DNA of 64,000 bases from Cytobacillus oceanisediminis (GCF_003182355.1 NZ_QGTW01000012.1:1-64000), one strand, 5' to 3'. Shown: positions 1 to 9,690, numbered from the stretch's first letter. Made by a program: numbers and translations. Notes: generated from the letters alone by a model not told the origin.

Positions 1-94
1 ACTGTGATATAAATTGAAACGCCGTATACGCGAACCGTACGTACGGTGTTGTGAGAGGGGCGAAAATAATACATTTATTTTCCCTCTACTCGAT
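1..94 (+). mobile_element. 3' end of a group IIC intron (domains V and VI)
   Basis: Bases 19-51 fold as a domain V: the arm AACGCCGTA pairs with TACGGTGTT (one G-U pair), with an inner TACG/CGTA stem. It is followed by GTGAGAGG, the usual domain V-VI junction of bacterial group II introns, and by a domain VI hairpin (AGAGGG, AAAATAA against TTATTTT, CCCTCT) that ends in CTACTCGAT at 86-94, the typical 3' end of class C introns. The reverse transcriptase/maturase would lie upstream, outside the window. Class C introns usually insert just behind terminator hairpins. Exact 3' splice site is inferred. Confidence 0.82.
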
Positions 95-189
95 TATTTT
101 CCATTTCAGTACATTTGTAACTAAATGTTCACAGCTTTAAAAAGAGTGGTGGTGATAAAATTTGTCTAACAAAAAGATGAGGAGAGATA

Positions 190-594
190 ATGATGGAGGA
201 GCTTTTGAAGCAGCTGCTGGAAAGCAATATAGAGATAAAGAATCAGCTGGTCCAAATCGATAAAAATGTAAAAATACTTGAACAAAGGTTGGACCGCCTG
301 GAAAAGGTGGATAGTATTGAACACCGAGTAATGGTTAACCAAATTGATCTGACAGATATAAAGGAAATCGTTGAAAAAATGGATTCTTTCCAGAGAGAAG
401 AAATAAAGGGTTTTCTGGAAATTATTAAAGAAACGACTTTAAAGCAAAGGTTAAGCGAAGAAATTACACAAATCCACCAGCGGCTTGACGCACAGTTAAC
501 AAAGATAGCAAAGAATGAAGAAGCTATCCTGATGATGGAAGGGAAAACGTCATCTAAAGCCGTCTATATAAGACCCTGCGCTAACCTCTTTTAA
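190..594 (+). CDS. small coiled-coil protein of unknown function
   Basis: This 134-residue protein is almost entirely predicted helix with heptad-like Leu/Ile spacing (residues 3-115, for example LEQRLDRLEKV and IHQRLDAQLTKI), so a coiled coil is likely. No catalytic motif or membrane segment is visible. The ATG at 190 follows a GAGGAGAGA ribosome binding site; a second ATG directly after it is an equivalent start. The last residues (YIRPCANLF) are encoded by the terminator stem and the stop codon lies inside the hairpin, so the C-terminus may be a recent extension. It sits directly behind the group II intron. Family not recognised. Confidence 0.6.
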   Translation: MMEELLKQLLESNIEIKNQLVQIDKNVKILEQRLDRLEKVDSIEHRVMVNQIDLTDIKEIVEKMDSFQREEIKGFLEIIKETTLKQRLSEEITQIHQRLDAQLTKIAKNEEAILMMEGKTSSKAVYIRPCANLF

Positions 595-610
595 AGAGGT
601 TTTTTATTTT
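583..610 (+). terminator. Rho-independent terminator containing the stop codon of the upstream gene
   Basis: AACCTCTTT pairs with AAAGAGGTT and is followed by a T-rich tail. The stop codon of the coiled-coil gene lies in the loop. Confidence 0.8.
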
Positions 611-722
611 GAAAATTTTTCATAAAAGTATTGCCAAAAAAGGGGTACGGGATTATGATTACTTAGGAAATATTTAGTGTGTCGAAATAGAAGTATATAT
701 ATATCGTGAAGGAAGATGACCG

Positions 723-1967
723 ATGGCACTCCCGCTAAGTGAAACAAGGCAGAATGAGAAGCTCAGTATCCACAATGGAATTGCTACAACTATTGTATTA
801 AATATAAGCAACAATTATTTTCCGCTGTTTGCCATCAGCGTGCTCGGAGCAACAAATTTTCAAATAGGGCTTATCAGCTCTTTACCGCAGTTTATTGGCA
901 TGTTTGCCATGGTGTTAGGATCTATGATATTGAACCACCTGGAAGAGAAGAAAAGATTTACTGCCTATTCCTTCCTGGCAGCAAGGTTCTTTTTATTCCT
1001 GATGTTTTTCGTTATATATTTGCCGGCTGAATTTAGAAGCTGGGCCTTTGTTCTCCTTGTCGGCTTTATGAATTTGCCGGGATCCTTCGCAAATTTAAGC
1101 TGGCAGAGTCTTATAGGCGATTTGATCCCTGATGACCGGAGAAGCAGATTCTTTAGCGAACGAAATAAAGTCCTCACGATAGTTGGTATGTTTTCTACTT
1201 TTTTGATTGGCATCCTTCTTCAGCAATTTGAAAAATCAAGCCCATTTCCTTTTCAAGTTTTGTTTGTCACTGCGTTTCTTTTCGGCTTAATAGAGGTTTA
1301 TTATTTGCTGAAGCATAAGGAGGAGAAAAAGAAAAAAAAGAAAGAGAAAAAGCGCCTATCCTTCGGGTTGGAGGTTTTCAGGCATAAGCCTTTTCTCTAC
1401 TTTTTGTTTTGCAGCCTCTTTTTCAATTTCGGCTGGCAAATGGCCTGGTCATTATTTAGCATTTATCAGATTAAGTATGCGGGAGCAACAGCAATGTGGA
1501 TCAGTTTATTTACAGTAGCAAACCAGCTCGCGCAAATTATCAGCTACAAATGGTGGGGGAGAATGGCTGATAAACACAGCAATGCAAAAATGATGATCCT
1601 TGTCTCTGCTGGAATGGCCAGTGCACCAGTTTTGACAATTCTTTCTCCGAATATGATTTATCTAGTTTTAGTGAACGGCTTTAGCGGGCTGTTTGTGTCT
1701 GGTACAGTTCTTATCCTATTTAACCAGCTCTTGGAGGTAACACAAGAAGAAAAACGGAGTGTCTTTATTTCCAATTATAATATTTTGCTTGCACTAGTGG
1801 CCTTTGTTGCTCCACAATTTGGCGTCTATCTTCTGGAGCAAACGAGCATCGATATGGCGATGATCGTATCAACGATACTAAGGGGATCAAGTGCCGGAGT
1901 TTTCTTTTTCTTGTACCTATTCTTGAAAAAGAATCAATCAAAATCCCTGCCTGCCGCCTTTATTTAG
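723..1967 (+). CDS. MFS family transporter
   Basis: This 414-residue protein is strongly hydrophobic with about 12 membrane segments in two halves, separated near residues 195-212 by a very basic cytoplasmic loop (a run of Lys/Glu). Between segments 4 and 5 it has a SWQSLIGDLIPDDRRSRFF stretch resembling the conserved cytoplasmic loop of major facilitator proteins. The length fits a single MFS permease. GAAGGA lies upstream of the ATG at 723. No neighbouring gene suggests the substrate; an efflux role is common in such standalone members but is only a guess. A terminator follows, so the gene is probably monocistronic. Confidence 0.8.
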   Translation: MALPLSETRQNEKLSIHNGIATTIVLNISNNYFPLFAISVLGATNFQIGLISSLPQFIGMFAMVLGSMILNHLEEKKRFTAYSFLAARFFLFLMFFVIYLPAEFRSWAFVLLVGFMNLPGSFANLSWQSLIGDLIPDDRRSRFFSERNKVLTIVGMFSTFLIGILLQQFEKSSPFPFQVLFVTAFLFGLIEVYYLLKHKEEKKKKKKEKKRLSFGLEVFRHKPFLYFLFCSLFFNFGWQMAWSLFSIYQIKYAGATAMWISLFTVANQLAQIISYKWWGRMADKHSNAKMMILVSAGMASAPVLTILSPNMIYLVLVNGFSGLFVSGTVLILFNQLLEVTQEEKRSVFISNYNILLALVAFVAPQFGVYLLEQTSIDMAMIVSTILRGSSAGVFFFLYLFLKKNQSKSLPAAFI

Positions 1968-1987
1968 TTTAAAATCTGACCAAACTC

Positions 1988-2019
1988 AAAGCCAATACGA
2001 GTTGTATTGGCTTTTTTTC
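1988..2019 (+). terminator. Rho-independent terminator of the MFS gene
   Basis: AAGCCAATAC pairs with GTATTGGCTT around loop GAGTT, followed by T7. Confidence 0.9.
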
Positions 2020-2259
2020 CTTCTAGGTTACAGTACAGGATTTTGTTATTTAGACAATAAAATATTTATAGAGCAAGATTTAAATAAATTTAAAGGGAAC
2101 CCGCAGGTATCCTTATCTAAAATGGAATTAAAAGTATATACTCGAAAAAGTCCCCTCACTTAATGTATAATAATGGGGTATGAGTTCTTCAGTTGAAGAA
2201 GAATTCCATTACATATAAATAACTTTTTATAGATCCAAAGTTGAAAGAGAGTGGGACAT

Positions 2260-2979
2260 ATGGGCCGTAAATGGAACAATATTAAAGAAAAGAAAGCTTC
2301 AAAGGATGCAAATACAAGTCGTGTTTATTCCAAGTTCGCACTTGAAATTTATGTAGTTGCCAAACAAGGCGAGCCTGATCCTGAAGCAAACCAGGCTTTG
2401 AAATTTGTACTTGAACGTGCAAAAACATATAATGTGCCAAGAAATATCATTGATCGTGCGATTGAAAAAGCCAAAGGCGGAGCGGAAGAAAATTATGACG
2501 AGCTTCGTTACGAAGGATTTGGGCCAAGCGGTTCCATGATCATTGTTGATGCGCTGACAAATAACGTAAACCGCACTGCTTCCAATGTACGTGCTGCATT
2601 TGGTAAAAATGGAGGCAATATGGGAGTGAGCGGTTCAGTATCATATATGTTTGATTCAACAGCTGTAATTGGCGTTGAAGGCAAATCCGAAGAAGAAGTG
2701 CTTGAAATCTTAATGGAAGCAGACGTAGACGCCCGTGATATTTTAGAAGAAGATGAAACCGTAATCGTCTACGCTGAGCCAGATCAATTTCATGCTATTC
2801 AGGAAGCCTTTAAAGAAGCAGGCATTACAGAATTTGCGGTGGCGGAATTAACGATGCTTCCTCAAAATGAAGTTGCACTGGATTCTGATGCACAAGCTCA
2901 ATTTGAAAAGCTGATTGATGCTCTGGAAGATCTGGAAGATGTTCAACGGGTTTACCATAATGTTGACTTAGGTGAATAA
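2260..2979 (+). CDS. YebC/PmpR family protein (YeeI-like)
   Basis: The 239-residue protein begins [20 protein letters not shown], the hallmark start of the Gram-positive YeeI branch of the YebC/TACO1/PmpR family, and ends VYHNVDLGE as in B. subtilis YeeI. The family has been described both as DNA-binding regulators and, more recently, as translation factors that help ribosomes through difficult sequences; which role applies here cannot be seen. An in-frame GTG at 2251 gives three extra residues, but the AAAGAGAGTGG ribosome binding site at 2244-2254 and family alignment favour the ATG at 2260. A TATAAT box lies at 2166-2171. A terminator follows directly. Confidence 0.93.
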   Translation: MGRKWNNIKEKKASKDANTSRVYSKFALEIYVVAKQGEPDPEANQALKFVLERAKTYNVPRNIIDRAIEKAKGGAEENYDELRYEGFGPSGSMIIVDALTNNVNRTASNVRAAFGKNGGNMGVSGSVSYMFDSTAVIGVEGKSEEEVLEILMEADVDARDILEEDETVIVYAEPDQFHAIQEAFKEAGITEFAVAELTMLPQNEVALDSDAQAQFEKLIDALEDLEDVQRVYHNVDLGE

Positions 2980-2987
2980 GAATCAAG

Positions 2988-3024
2988 AAAGGAGTCCAGA
3001 TTAAATGTTGGACTCCTTTTTTTT
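2988..3024 (+). terminator. Rho-independent terminator of the YebC-family gene
   Basis: AAAGGAGTCCA pairs with TGGACTCCTTT, followed by a long T run. Confidence 0.92.
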
Positions 3025-3034
3025 GTAATAGCAT

Positions 3035-3660
3035 AAGGTGGTCGATAATATAATTATGTAAACAAAATTATTCACATAAAAAAATGCGCATCTCATTGCT
3101 TCTCTTATGGATGAGAAAAATGATGAAAATTTTATCATATATGATTGGTGAGATCCAATTTCAAGCCTTTCTATGATTACTCACCAGGGGCTGCCAAGTA
3201 GCGCACACCAACAGGAACTATTCATGGTGAAATGACTTTAAAACGGCAATTCATCATTCGAAATGGTGTAATAGAAGGAATGTGTGATACCGGAGTAACC
3301 ATTGGTGATCACCTAAGGGATTGAATTTGATGCTGTCGTGATCTACAAATGCTTCAGAGTATAGTAAAGAAAGAGAAAGGAAGCTTTTTTATACGGCTTG
3401 TACAAGAGCTATGCACTGTTTAAGTTTATTCACACTCGGAGAAACTTGTCCTTTTATTGGTAATTAGACAAAGGACGTTAAAAATTTGTAGATATAGGTT
3501 GATATTTGTCGGATAGCAACTTGCTAGCACGTTCTTTCTTCTTGCTACCTTTTTTTGTTTTCTTTTAAATACAGTTTGTTTTAAAGGTGAAGACTGTATT
3601 TAAAATATTACACCAAAGAATATTACTAGTTTAAACTCTGTATTAACGGGAAGAAATAAG
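3035..3660. other. gene-poor intergenic stretch, possible decayed coding sequence
   Basis: No open frame with a ribosome binding site is present. Around 3222-3325 one frame reads as plausible protein for about 35 codons before a stop and has stops just upstream, which could be a relic of a lost gene. I could not assign it to a family. The 3' half is AT-rich and probably holds the promoter of the next small gene. Confidence 0.4.
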
Positions 3661-3682
3661 GCGAAAGGAGAGTTTTACACAT

Positions 3683-3874
3683 ATGAATTCGTTTAAGGTT
3701 ATTTACACATTTGAAAAAGACGTAACTGTTACGGAAGTAGTTGAAGCAGAAAATAAATCAGAGGTTATTGGGAGCATAAAGGATCTCGAAGGATTCGTTG
3801 AAGTTACTGATTCCGATGACAATTACCATCGCTTTGACTTTGCAGACGTCAAATTAGTGACAATAACTCAATAA
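3683..3874 (+). CDS. small acidic hypothetical protein
   Basis: This 63-residue protein starts at an ATG placed 13 bases after a strong AAAGGAG ribosome binding site (3664-3670). The sequence alternates beta-like and acidic stretches (VIYTFEKDVTVTEVVEAENK, then an Asp-rich turn and a DFADVKLVTI tail), giving a pattern of a small beta-rich fold. It has no membrane segment, cysteine or known motif. A hairpin terminator follows immediately, so it is a single-gene unit. The family is not recognised and no function is proposed. Confidence 0.7.
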   Translation: MNSFKVIYTFEKDVTVTEVVEAENKSEVIGSIKDLEGFVEVTDSDDNYHRFDFADVKLVTITQ

Positions 3875-3877
3875 AAA

Positions 3878-3932
3878 AGAAGGCCTCTAAATGGCCTTCC
3901 CCTTTAAAACCCGCATAATAAGCGGGTTTTTC
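3878..3932. terminator. two back-to-back terminator hairpins between convergent genes
   Basis: AGAAGGCC pairs with GGCCTTC and AACCCGC pairs with GCGGGTT followed by TTTTCT. The pair separates the small gene on the plus strand from the sortase gene on the minus strand and can serve both. Confidence 0.75.
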
Positions 3933-4537
3933 TATTCTCTTACTAAATCTCCAATTAGGATATATCGCTGTGGTGCATCCCCGACAAAATTAAACGGGTA
4001 ACAAGTTGTGACAGTCAGGGTTGCTCTAGGCTTAGGTACGATGACTGTTCTGTCGTCTGCATCAACTATTCTTACTTTGCGGACTTTGTAGGTAAACTCG
4101 CCTGCTGACGTGTTGACTACCAGCAAATCGCCTATTGTTACTTCGCCAAGCTTTCGGAATACGGTATCCCGGTGGCCGGAAAGGACAGAGTTGTCAGCTT
4201 CGCCCGGGAGTACACTACCCGCAAAATGACCGACCCCTTTTTCCAGTTCATCTTCGTCGGTACCATGGAAAATCGGGAGGCTTGCCGATATTTTCGGTAT
4301 TAACAGCTCGCCAATCTCTTCCCCCGTTGCAGGCCTTACCGGATACAAGGTTGATCCATCAGTTTTCTCTGCCTTTGGCACAGGCTGATGATTTTGTTGC
4401 TCTATAGGTTTCTGCTCAATTTGGGCTGTAGTTTGGTGAGCGTAGAATAAGGGCTGTATATTTGAAAATACAAGCCAAATTCCTATAATAATCACTGCCG
4501 AACCAAGAACGGCCTTTAAAACAGTCTTATTGTTCAC
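3932..4537 (-). CDS. srtD: class D sortase
   Basis: This 201-residue transpeptidase has an N-terminal membrane anchor (residues 8-27) and a sortase core with the catalytic triad His122 (SGHRDT), Cys179 (TLTVTTCYPF) and Arg191 (PQRYIL). The short size and the TCYPF context fit class D sortases, which in bacilli cleave LPNTA-like signals and attach proteins to the wall of mother cell or vegetative cells. Its start overlaps the stop of the upstream LPNTA protein gene by four bases (ATGA), so the two are translationally coupled and the acidic surface protein is the obvious substrate. Confidence 0.9.
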   Translation of the reverse strand: MNNKTVLKAVLGSAVIIIGIWLVFSNIQPLFYAHQTTAQIEQKPIEQQNHQPVPKAEKTDGSTLYPVRPATGEEIGELLIPKISASLPIFHGTDEDELEKGVGHFAGSVLPGEADNSVLSGHRDTVFRKLGEVTIGDLLVVNTSAGEFTYKVRKVRIVDADDRTVIVPKPRATLTVTTCYPFNFVGDAPQRYILIGDLVRE

Positions 4538-5718
4538 TCAGATTTCACTTTCCGTTTGCGAATAATGAACGCTCCTAATACAATTAGACCCATTCCTGCA
4601 AGAATGCCTTCAGCATAATTGCCCGCAGTATTTGGGAGCTTGCCGCCTTTAACTGTTTTTACACTCTTCGGAGCAGGCTTGGCTTTAGCTGGTTCCTGTT
4701 TTTTAATAACCGTTTCAGCCTGGTTCAAATCGCCTACTGTATCTTCAATCAATTCTGAACTGAACATGTCAGCTGTAATGACCAAATCAGCAAGGAATTC
4801 GCCTTGTGTATTGAATAGCTCGATCAATAAGTCAAAGCCATTTGTCTCTTCTAATACCATCATTTCCTCTGTTGTTAAATGAACTTTTTCATTGCCTTTA
4901 ATGAGGTAGAACTCTGCATCCAGCTGGAACAGATCCATCATTTCCTGCATAATGCTAATAAGTTCAGCAATTTGTTCTTCGTTCAGTTCCTCAGCACTTT
5001 CAAAATTGCCAAACGCCATTAAGCGGCTTTCCAGGTCCATCATTTTGTCAAGAAAGGCTGGATCTTCAAAATCCAAAGTCATAAAGTGTGTCATTAATGC
5101 TTCGAGTTCTTCGTCAGTAAGGCTGATATCTGCAAGTATTTGAGTCAGCTCATCTTCACCTGGCATTTCATCTGCACCAAGATAAATGGAAACCATGATA
5201 TCCAGGTCTTCAATATACTCGTAGTTTTCTAAAGCATCTTCGTTTTCCTCAAGCAGTGCGTTTAGTTCTTCCAAAGTAAGGCCGTAGTCTTCAAGCAGCT
5301 GCTGAAGAGTTTCTGCATTAATTTCTGTACCTGTATATGTCAGAAAAGAAGTTGTTGAATCCAAAGCGTCAATATATTTGAAAACGTCTCGAACATTTTC
5401 ATTTGCTTCCATTTCTCCATTTTCAACAAGCAATGCTGCTAATTCTTCCTCATTCTCGAAACCATATTCATCCAATAAATGCTGCAGGTTTTCTTCAGTA
5501 ATTGGCTCACCCAGGAACTCAATTAAATCTTCCATCGTTTCAAAATCGTCCATATTTACATCCCAAAAATATTCCAGGTGGTCAATCAAACCATCTTCAG
5601 TCCAATTTATTTCCTGTAAAAATACAGCCAGTTCTTCCTCGTTTGGAGCTGCATAGCTTACAGCAGGGAACAAACCGAACAATAGAACAGAAGTTAATAA
5701 TAGTTGCAGTCTTTTCAA
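4534..5718 (-). CDS. processed acidic surface protein with LPNTA sorting signal
   Basis: This 394-residue secreted protein has a signal peptide (residues 1 to about 24, ending SYA before APNEEE), a very acidic middle rich in Glu/Asp, and a C-terminal sorting signal: LPNTA at 361-365, a hydrophobic segment and a positive tail (RKRKVKSE). The middle contains imperfect repeats of the type LLxxYGLTxEELxALLxE. An in-frame ATG at 5733 exists, but GGAGG at 5727-5731 would lie inside the gene; it is correctly spaced for the TTG at 5718, which also gives a standard signal peptide. It resembles the family known as processed acidic surface proteins, found next to a dedicated sortase. Its role is not known. 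Confidence 0.85.
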   Translation of the reverse strand: MKRLQLLLTSVLLFGLFPAVSYAAPNEEELAVFLQEINWTEDGLIDHLEYFWDVNMDDFETMEDLIEFLGEPITEENLQHLLDEYGFENEEELAALLVENGEMEANENVRDVFKYIDALDSTTSFLTYTGTEINAETLQQLLEDYGLTLEELNALLEENEDALENYEYIEDLDIMVSIYLGADEMPGEDELTQILADISLTDEELEALMTHFMTLDFEDPAFLDKMMDLESRLMAFGNFESAEELNEEQIAELISIMQEMMDLFQLDAEFYLIKGNEKVHLTTEEMMVLEETNGFDLLIELFNTQGEFLADLVITADMFSSELIEDTVGDLNQAETVIKKQEPAKAKPAPKSVKTVKGGKLPNTAGNYAEGILAGMGLIVLGAFIIRKRKVKSE

Positions 5719-5733
5719 AGGTGATTCCTCCAT

Positions 5734-6240
5734 TAAAATTTATAAATTTCTAGAATAATATAATGTAAAAAATATTTTTCGGATAGAATTGTTATTCTGC
5801 AATTTATCGGATATAATAATAGGCTTTTATTAATAGGTTATATAGCCTAAGAAATATGCATTTTCAAAGGGCTTAATCATTAGCAGTTGAAGGACAATGT
5901 TCGGATGTATTGGAAAAGTCCCTTTTTATACCTCTGTTTCCTGCATTTAAATAAATAATTAAAAAGGAGAACTCTTGCTATGAGTACTAACTGCTAATTA
6001 GTTTTGTTAAAAAGCCTGATTATTAAATGAGGGTACATAAAAGAAGGCTATATTAAAGTTCCTTGTTGGCTTTAGCACTATGTTAATTGGGAAGGAAGAC
6101 GAATTGGCAGCTCTAATCGATAAGTAGACTATGAAGGAGAAACCTTTAAATTTTACCAAAAAGGGGATTGATTATCTGATTAAATATGTGTAAAATTACA
6201 CCAAAAGTATAAAATTATTGTAATTCTAATAATTTTTATT
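5734..6240. other. intergenic region with a truncated repeat copy
   Basis: About 500 AT-rich bases without a gene. It holds the divergent promoters of the acidic surface protein and the large membrane protein and, at 6045-6103, a diverged 5' fragment of the dispersed repeat described below. A five-codon reading frame after an AGGAG at about 5974 is too short to call. Confidence 0.5.
6045..6103 (+). repeat. truncated copy E of the dispersed structured repeat
   Basis: The sequence starts with the terminal motif GGCTATATTAAAG (full copies: GGCTCTGTTAAAG) and continues with AGCACTATGTTAATTGGG, which aligns to the first 60 bases of the copies at 25499 and 47810. The 3' part of the element is absent or unrecognisable. 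Confidence 0.45.
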
Positions 6241-6257
6241 TTAAAAGAGGTGAAGTA

Positions 6258-9200
6258 ATGGATGCTCAAACTGAAAAATACCATAAAAGCATTTTCCATT
6301 TTGAACTGGCAAAACTTAAAGAAAAAGACTATATAACAGATGAACATTTTGAAATCACCATGAATGCACATAACAAATATTATTCTGATCTTGACGAGAA
6401 GAGGCAGGAGCATGAGCTGATCCATACTCCCGCCATTAAACAAAATACAAAGCAGCCTGCCCAGCAGACGGTTGAACCAAAAAGGAAATTATCACCAGAA
6501 GAAGCCAGGGAAAGAAACATCTCCTGGCTGTTGAATATCGGAGTTATCCTCCTGCTGATTGGCGGGCTGTTTGTCGCCACGAGCAACTGGGACACGATGT
6601 CGGATTGGATGAAGAGCGGCTCTATTGCTTTTGTTTCTCTTCTTTTTTATGGAATGGCCTATATTTCAAATAAAATATTAAAAATTGAGAGAACATCGTT
6701 TGCTTTCATTGTTCTCGGCAGCTTATTCTTGCCAATCTTTATTTTATCTATTGGATGGTTTAATTTGCTTGGCCCATATTTTTCATTTTATGGAGAAGGG
6801 CGTTTCATCCTTGGAGCGGCAGGAAGTTCTCTAATTGTACCGATATACAGTATTCTTGCAAAGAAGTTAAGTTCACGTCTATTTGTCTGGTTCTCTTATA
6901 TTGCCATAAGTTTCAGTGCAGGATATACATTGGCAGCATTCAAGCTTGATAAAGATGGCTTCTACTTAGGCCTCATCCTTTTTAACGCTTTGCTTGCAGC
7001 AGCTTATCACAGAATCAAAAACCGAGAAGACTTAAAGCTGTTTTCAAAAGAGCTTGTTTATTTTGCGCAAATTAATTTGGTGCTCTCTACGATTTTAATG
7101 CTCGCTTTCTTTAATAGCCATGTTTTTTACAGTGTAAATATTTTAGTAACTGCAGCTATTTATTTATCAATGGTCTATGTTACTGGTAAAAAGGAATTCC
7201 ACTTTGCTTTTAGTTTATTGGTTGTCTACGGTGCCTACCAGCTTATTGAACATTCCGTTTTGGATGCGGCTGGTCCGGTATTCTATGCGCTGATTGGAAC
7301 AGGATTTCTGTTAATGCCGAGGGTGATGGATCATCATTATCATTGGGAAAAAGTGTTCAGGGTTACGAGTTCAATTGTCTCAATCCTGGCGTTTCTCTAT
7401 ATTTCGGTTGAAGGCATACTTCTTAGGATGAATGAACCGTCCGCTGCATTGCTTTGGGCGTATATTATTATAGCCGTACAGTTTATTTATTTGGCAAAAA
7501 TGATGGCTAACGTCCTTTTTGCGTACCTTGCCCCCATTTTTATAGCCTCTGCACTGTATGAGATTATGCTCATGCTGGATCAGGCATTTGGTTTTAAGAA
7601 TTTTATTCCCCCAGTATTCTTTATCGGTTTTGTGCTTTTTATAAGCATAGGATATTCACTAAAGCTTCCGATGCTAAAAGTCATTGATTCAAGCTCACGT
7701 GATGTGGGAAATAGCATCATGGTATTTTCCATATTGCTTGCAATTGGCCTTTGGGATTGGATGGCAGCCGGAACCATGCTTTTAATTTTTAGCTTTGTGA
7801 TGATCCTGATTAATGCGGTTGAAAAAAGAAGCTTTTATAAAGAGGCAGCACCATGGGCCATCCCGGTTTCCATAGGGTTCGCTTTTATGTTCTATGGAGA
7901 AGAAATGCGCAGGACCTTTAACTTCTATCATGATTCACTTGGAATGGCGATGAATACGGTTATGGCTAGTGCTGTTCTCTTGGCGTTAACTTATGTTTTA
8001 AAAAGGAAGAATCATAAAACTGCTGTCAGAAATGCTTTTTTCATTGCACAGGGCTTTTATTCGATCTCATTATTTACAGCACTCGTATTGCCAATCAATG
8101 ATGTTTGGGTGAGGCCGGCAATCCTTTTGGGCGGTGTGGCTATGTACCTGGCACTATATTTTGCCATAAAACAAGTATGGGTGCCGTTTTTTGCTGCAGG
8201 GGTTTCTTTGATTGCCTATTTCTCTATAATAAATGGCTTAACTTTAGCAGGTGTTAACTTTGAATATTTCAATTGGATTCAGCTGCCGATGGGGGCATTT
8301 ATTCTCCTGGCTTTTGCTTATTATTTATTGAAAAGAGATTCAATATTGGCAAAAGGCTTTTCTTGGATTGGCCATTTCTACATGCCGCTCGCAATGTTTC
8401 TGACACTTTTCATGTATAGGGAAAATAGCATTTGGGGCTTTCTGGGCGCTTTGGGAGTTTATTGGATCAGTTCGAGAGTTTCCCTAAAAGAGTGGAAAGT
8501 GAAAGTCTTCCTATATAGCGTATTCCTTGCACTTTTCATGGCCATTTTGACTGGAATGGATCATATATGGGATGGTGAGTACAGTGAGTTTGCTTTCTTG
8601 CTGGTAAGCTGTATTATTTTTGCATTTTGGCTTCATTCAAACCAGGGTGATAAACAGAGAAGCATTTTCTTTCTTATTCCTTGGTCTTTGGTCGGCATTT
8701 TTGCATTTCTTTCAGCTTATCCATTTGGGTTGGTTCCATTTGTTGTTTTGGTTTTGTATGCAGCAGGTTTAATTGCTTACTTACACAGATTGAAATTAGA
8801 TATATTGTCAGGAATTCCACTGTTTTTAATTTTTATTGGCACAATGAAATTCCTGTATATCAATCAAATTTCTCCTGAGTTTAAGACTCTTGCCGCGGCT
8901 GTGTTTGGCCTGATCCTAACCACTATCGGCAAAATAATTTATAACCGGATTTTCTTATTCAAAGGCAAGAGGAAACAGGCAGACAGCTATACCCTTACAG
9001 CCTTCTTATTCTTCCTTTCAATCTACCTATTTCATACAGAGGATTTATGGGCAAAAGTTCTTCCGGGTTTATTAATCAGCATCCTTATTTATTTGCAGCG
9101 TAATAGAATTCCAACTAATCACTTCTGGCTGCTACCTGGATTGCTTTCCGGTTATGTTCTTTTGGAACCGTATTATGCTTTACTGCGTCATATTGAGATT

Positions 9201-9668
9201 CCCGAACTTTTAACGAGGGAACTTTACGTGCTTCCATGGATTGCTCTGATTATTTTAACAAGAAAAATTTTCAAAGACCGATATGGCAAACTTACAAATA
9301 GGATGCAATGGGCTGTTCTTATCATTGTTTCATTGCTGCTTGTACAGGATGGCCTTGCAAGCAACACTGTTTATGATGCGCTGATTGTCGGCACGCTTTC
9401 ACTTCTTTCTATGCTGGCAGGAACTTTCTTCCGAATAAAAGCGTATTTCTTTGTCGGTTCAGGAGTACTTCTGCTAAATGTACTGCTTCAGACAAGACCG
9501 TATTGGGGCAATCTCCCTTGGTGGGCTTATCTCTTAATAGCCGGCTCTCTTCTCATCACTGTCGCCAGTTATAACGAATGGCAGAAACAAAAAACAGCAA
9601 AAGGTGAAGAGGCTTTTATTTTACTTTGGAAGAATAACATTATAAAGAAATTGAAGGAATGGCAATAA
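6258..9668 (+). CDS. large polytopic membrane protein (DUF2157/SCO7613-like)
   Basis: This 1136-residue protein has a soluble N-terminus of about 85 residues (a charged helical region ending in a KLSPEEARERN stretch) followed by roughly 30 hydrophobic segments up to residue 1110. The first membrane part (NISWLLNIGVILLLIGGLFVATSNW) resembles the start of DUF2157-type proteins. No transport, enzymatic or nucleotide-binding motif is visible. GAGGTGA precedes the ATG at 6258. Such giant membrane proteins occur as single genes in many Bacillaceae with unknown function. A terminator follows, so it is monocistronic. Function unknown. Confidence 0.8.
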   Translation: MDAQTEKYHKSIFHFELAKLKEKDYITDEHFEITMNAHNKYYSDLDEKRQEHELIHTPAIKQNTKQPAQQTVEPKRKLSPEEARERNISWLLNIGVILLLIGGLFVATSNWDTMSDWMKSGSIAFVSLLFYGMAYISNKILKIERTSFAFIVLGSLFLPIFILSIGWFNLLGPYFSFYGEGRFILGAAGSSLIVPIYSILAKKLSSRLFVWFSYIAISFSAGYTLAAFKLDKDGFYLGLILFNALLAAAYHRIKNREDLKLFSKELVYFAQINLVLSTILMLAFFNSHVFYSVNILVTAAIYLSMVYVTGKKEFHFAFSLLVVYGAYQLIEHSVLDAAGPVFYALIGTGFLLMPRVMDHHYHWEKVFRVTSSIVSILAFLYISVEGILLRMNEPSAALLWAYIIIAVQFIYLAKMMANVLFAYLAPIFIASALYEIMLMLDQAFGFKNFIPPVFFIGFVLFISIGYSLKLPMLKVIDSSSRDVGNSIMVFSILLAIGLWDWMAAGTMLLIFSFVMILINAVEKRSFYKEAAPWAIPVSIGFAFMFYGEEMRRTFNFYHDSLGMAMNTVMASAVLLALTYVLKRKNHKTAVRNAFFIAQGFYSISLFTALVLPINDVWVRPAILLGGVAMYLALYFAIKQVWVPFFAAGVSLIAYFSIINGLTLAGVNFEYFNWIQLPMGAFILLAFAYYLLKRDSILAKGFSWIGHFYMPLAMFLTLFMYRENSIWGFLGALGVYWISSRVSLKEWKVKVFLYSVFLALFMAILTGMDHIWDGEYSEFAFLLVSCIIFAFWLHSNQGDKQRSIFFLIPWSLVGIFAFLSAYPFGLVPFVVLVLYAAGLIAYLHRLKLDILSGIPLFLIFIGTMKFLYINQISPEFKTLAAAVFGLILTTIGKIIYNRIFLFKGKRKQADSYTLTAFLFFLSIYLFHTEDLWAKVLPGLLISILIYLQRNRIPTNHFWLLPGLLSGYVLLEPYYALLRHIEIPELLTRELYVLPWIALIILTRKIFKDRYGKLTNRMQWAVLIIVSLLLVQDGLASNTVYDALIVGTLSLLSMLAGTFFRIKAYFFVGSGVLLLNVLLQTRPYWGNLPWWAYLLIAGSLLITVASYNEWQKQKTAKGEEAFILLWKNNIIKKLKEWQ

Positions 9669-9690
9669 AATTTGTCTATATTGATAAAAT

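Noticed and set aside
165..267. A 33-codon frame starting at a TTG with a GGTGGTGAT site, overlapping the coiled-coil gene
   Set aside because: It overlaps a better gene in another frame, has no recognisable product, and the composition is that of a shifted frame.
3222..3325. Decayed gene in the 3.0-3.7 kb gap
   Set aside because: About 35 plausible codons only, no family recognised, so noted but not called as a pseudogene.
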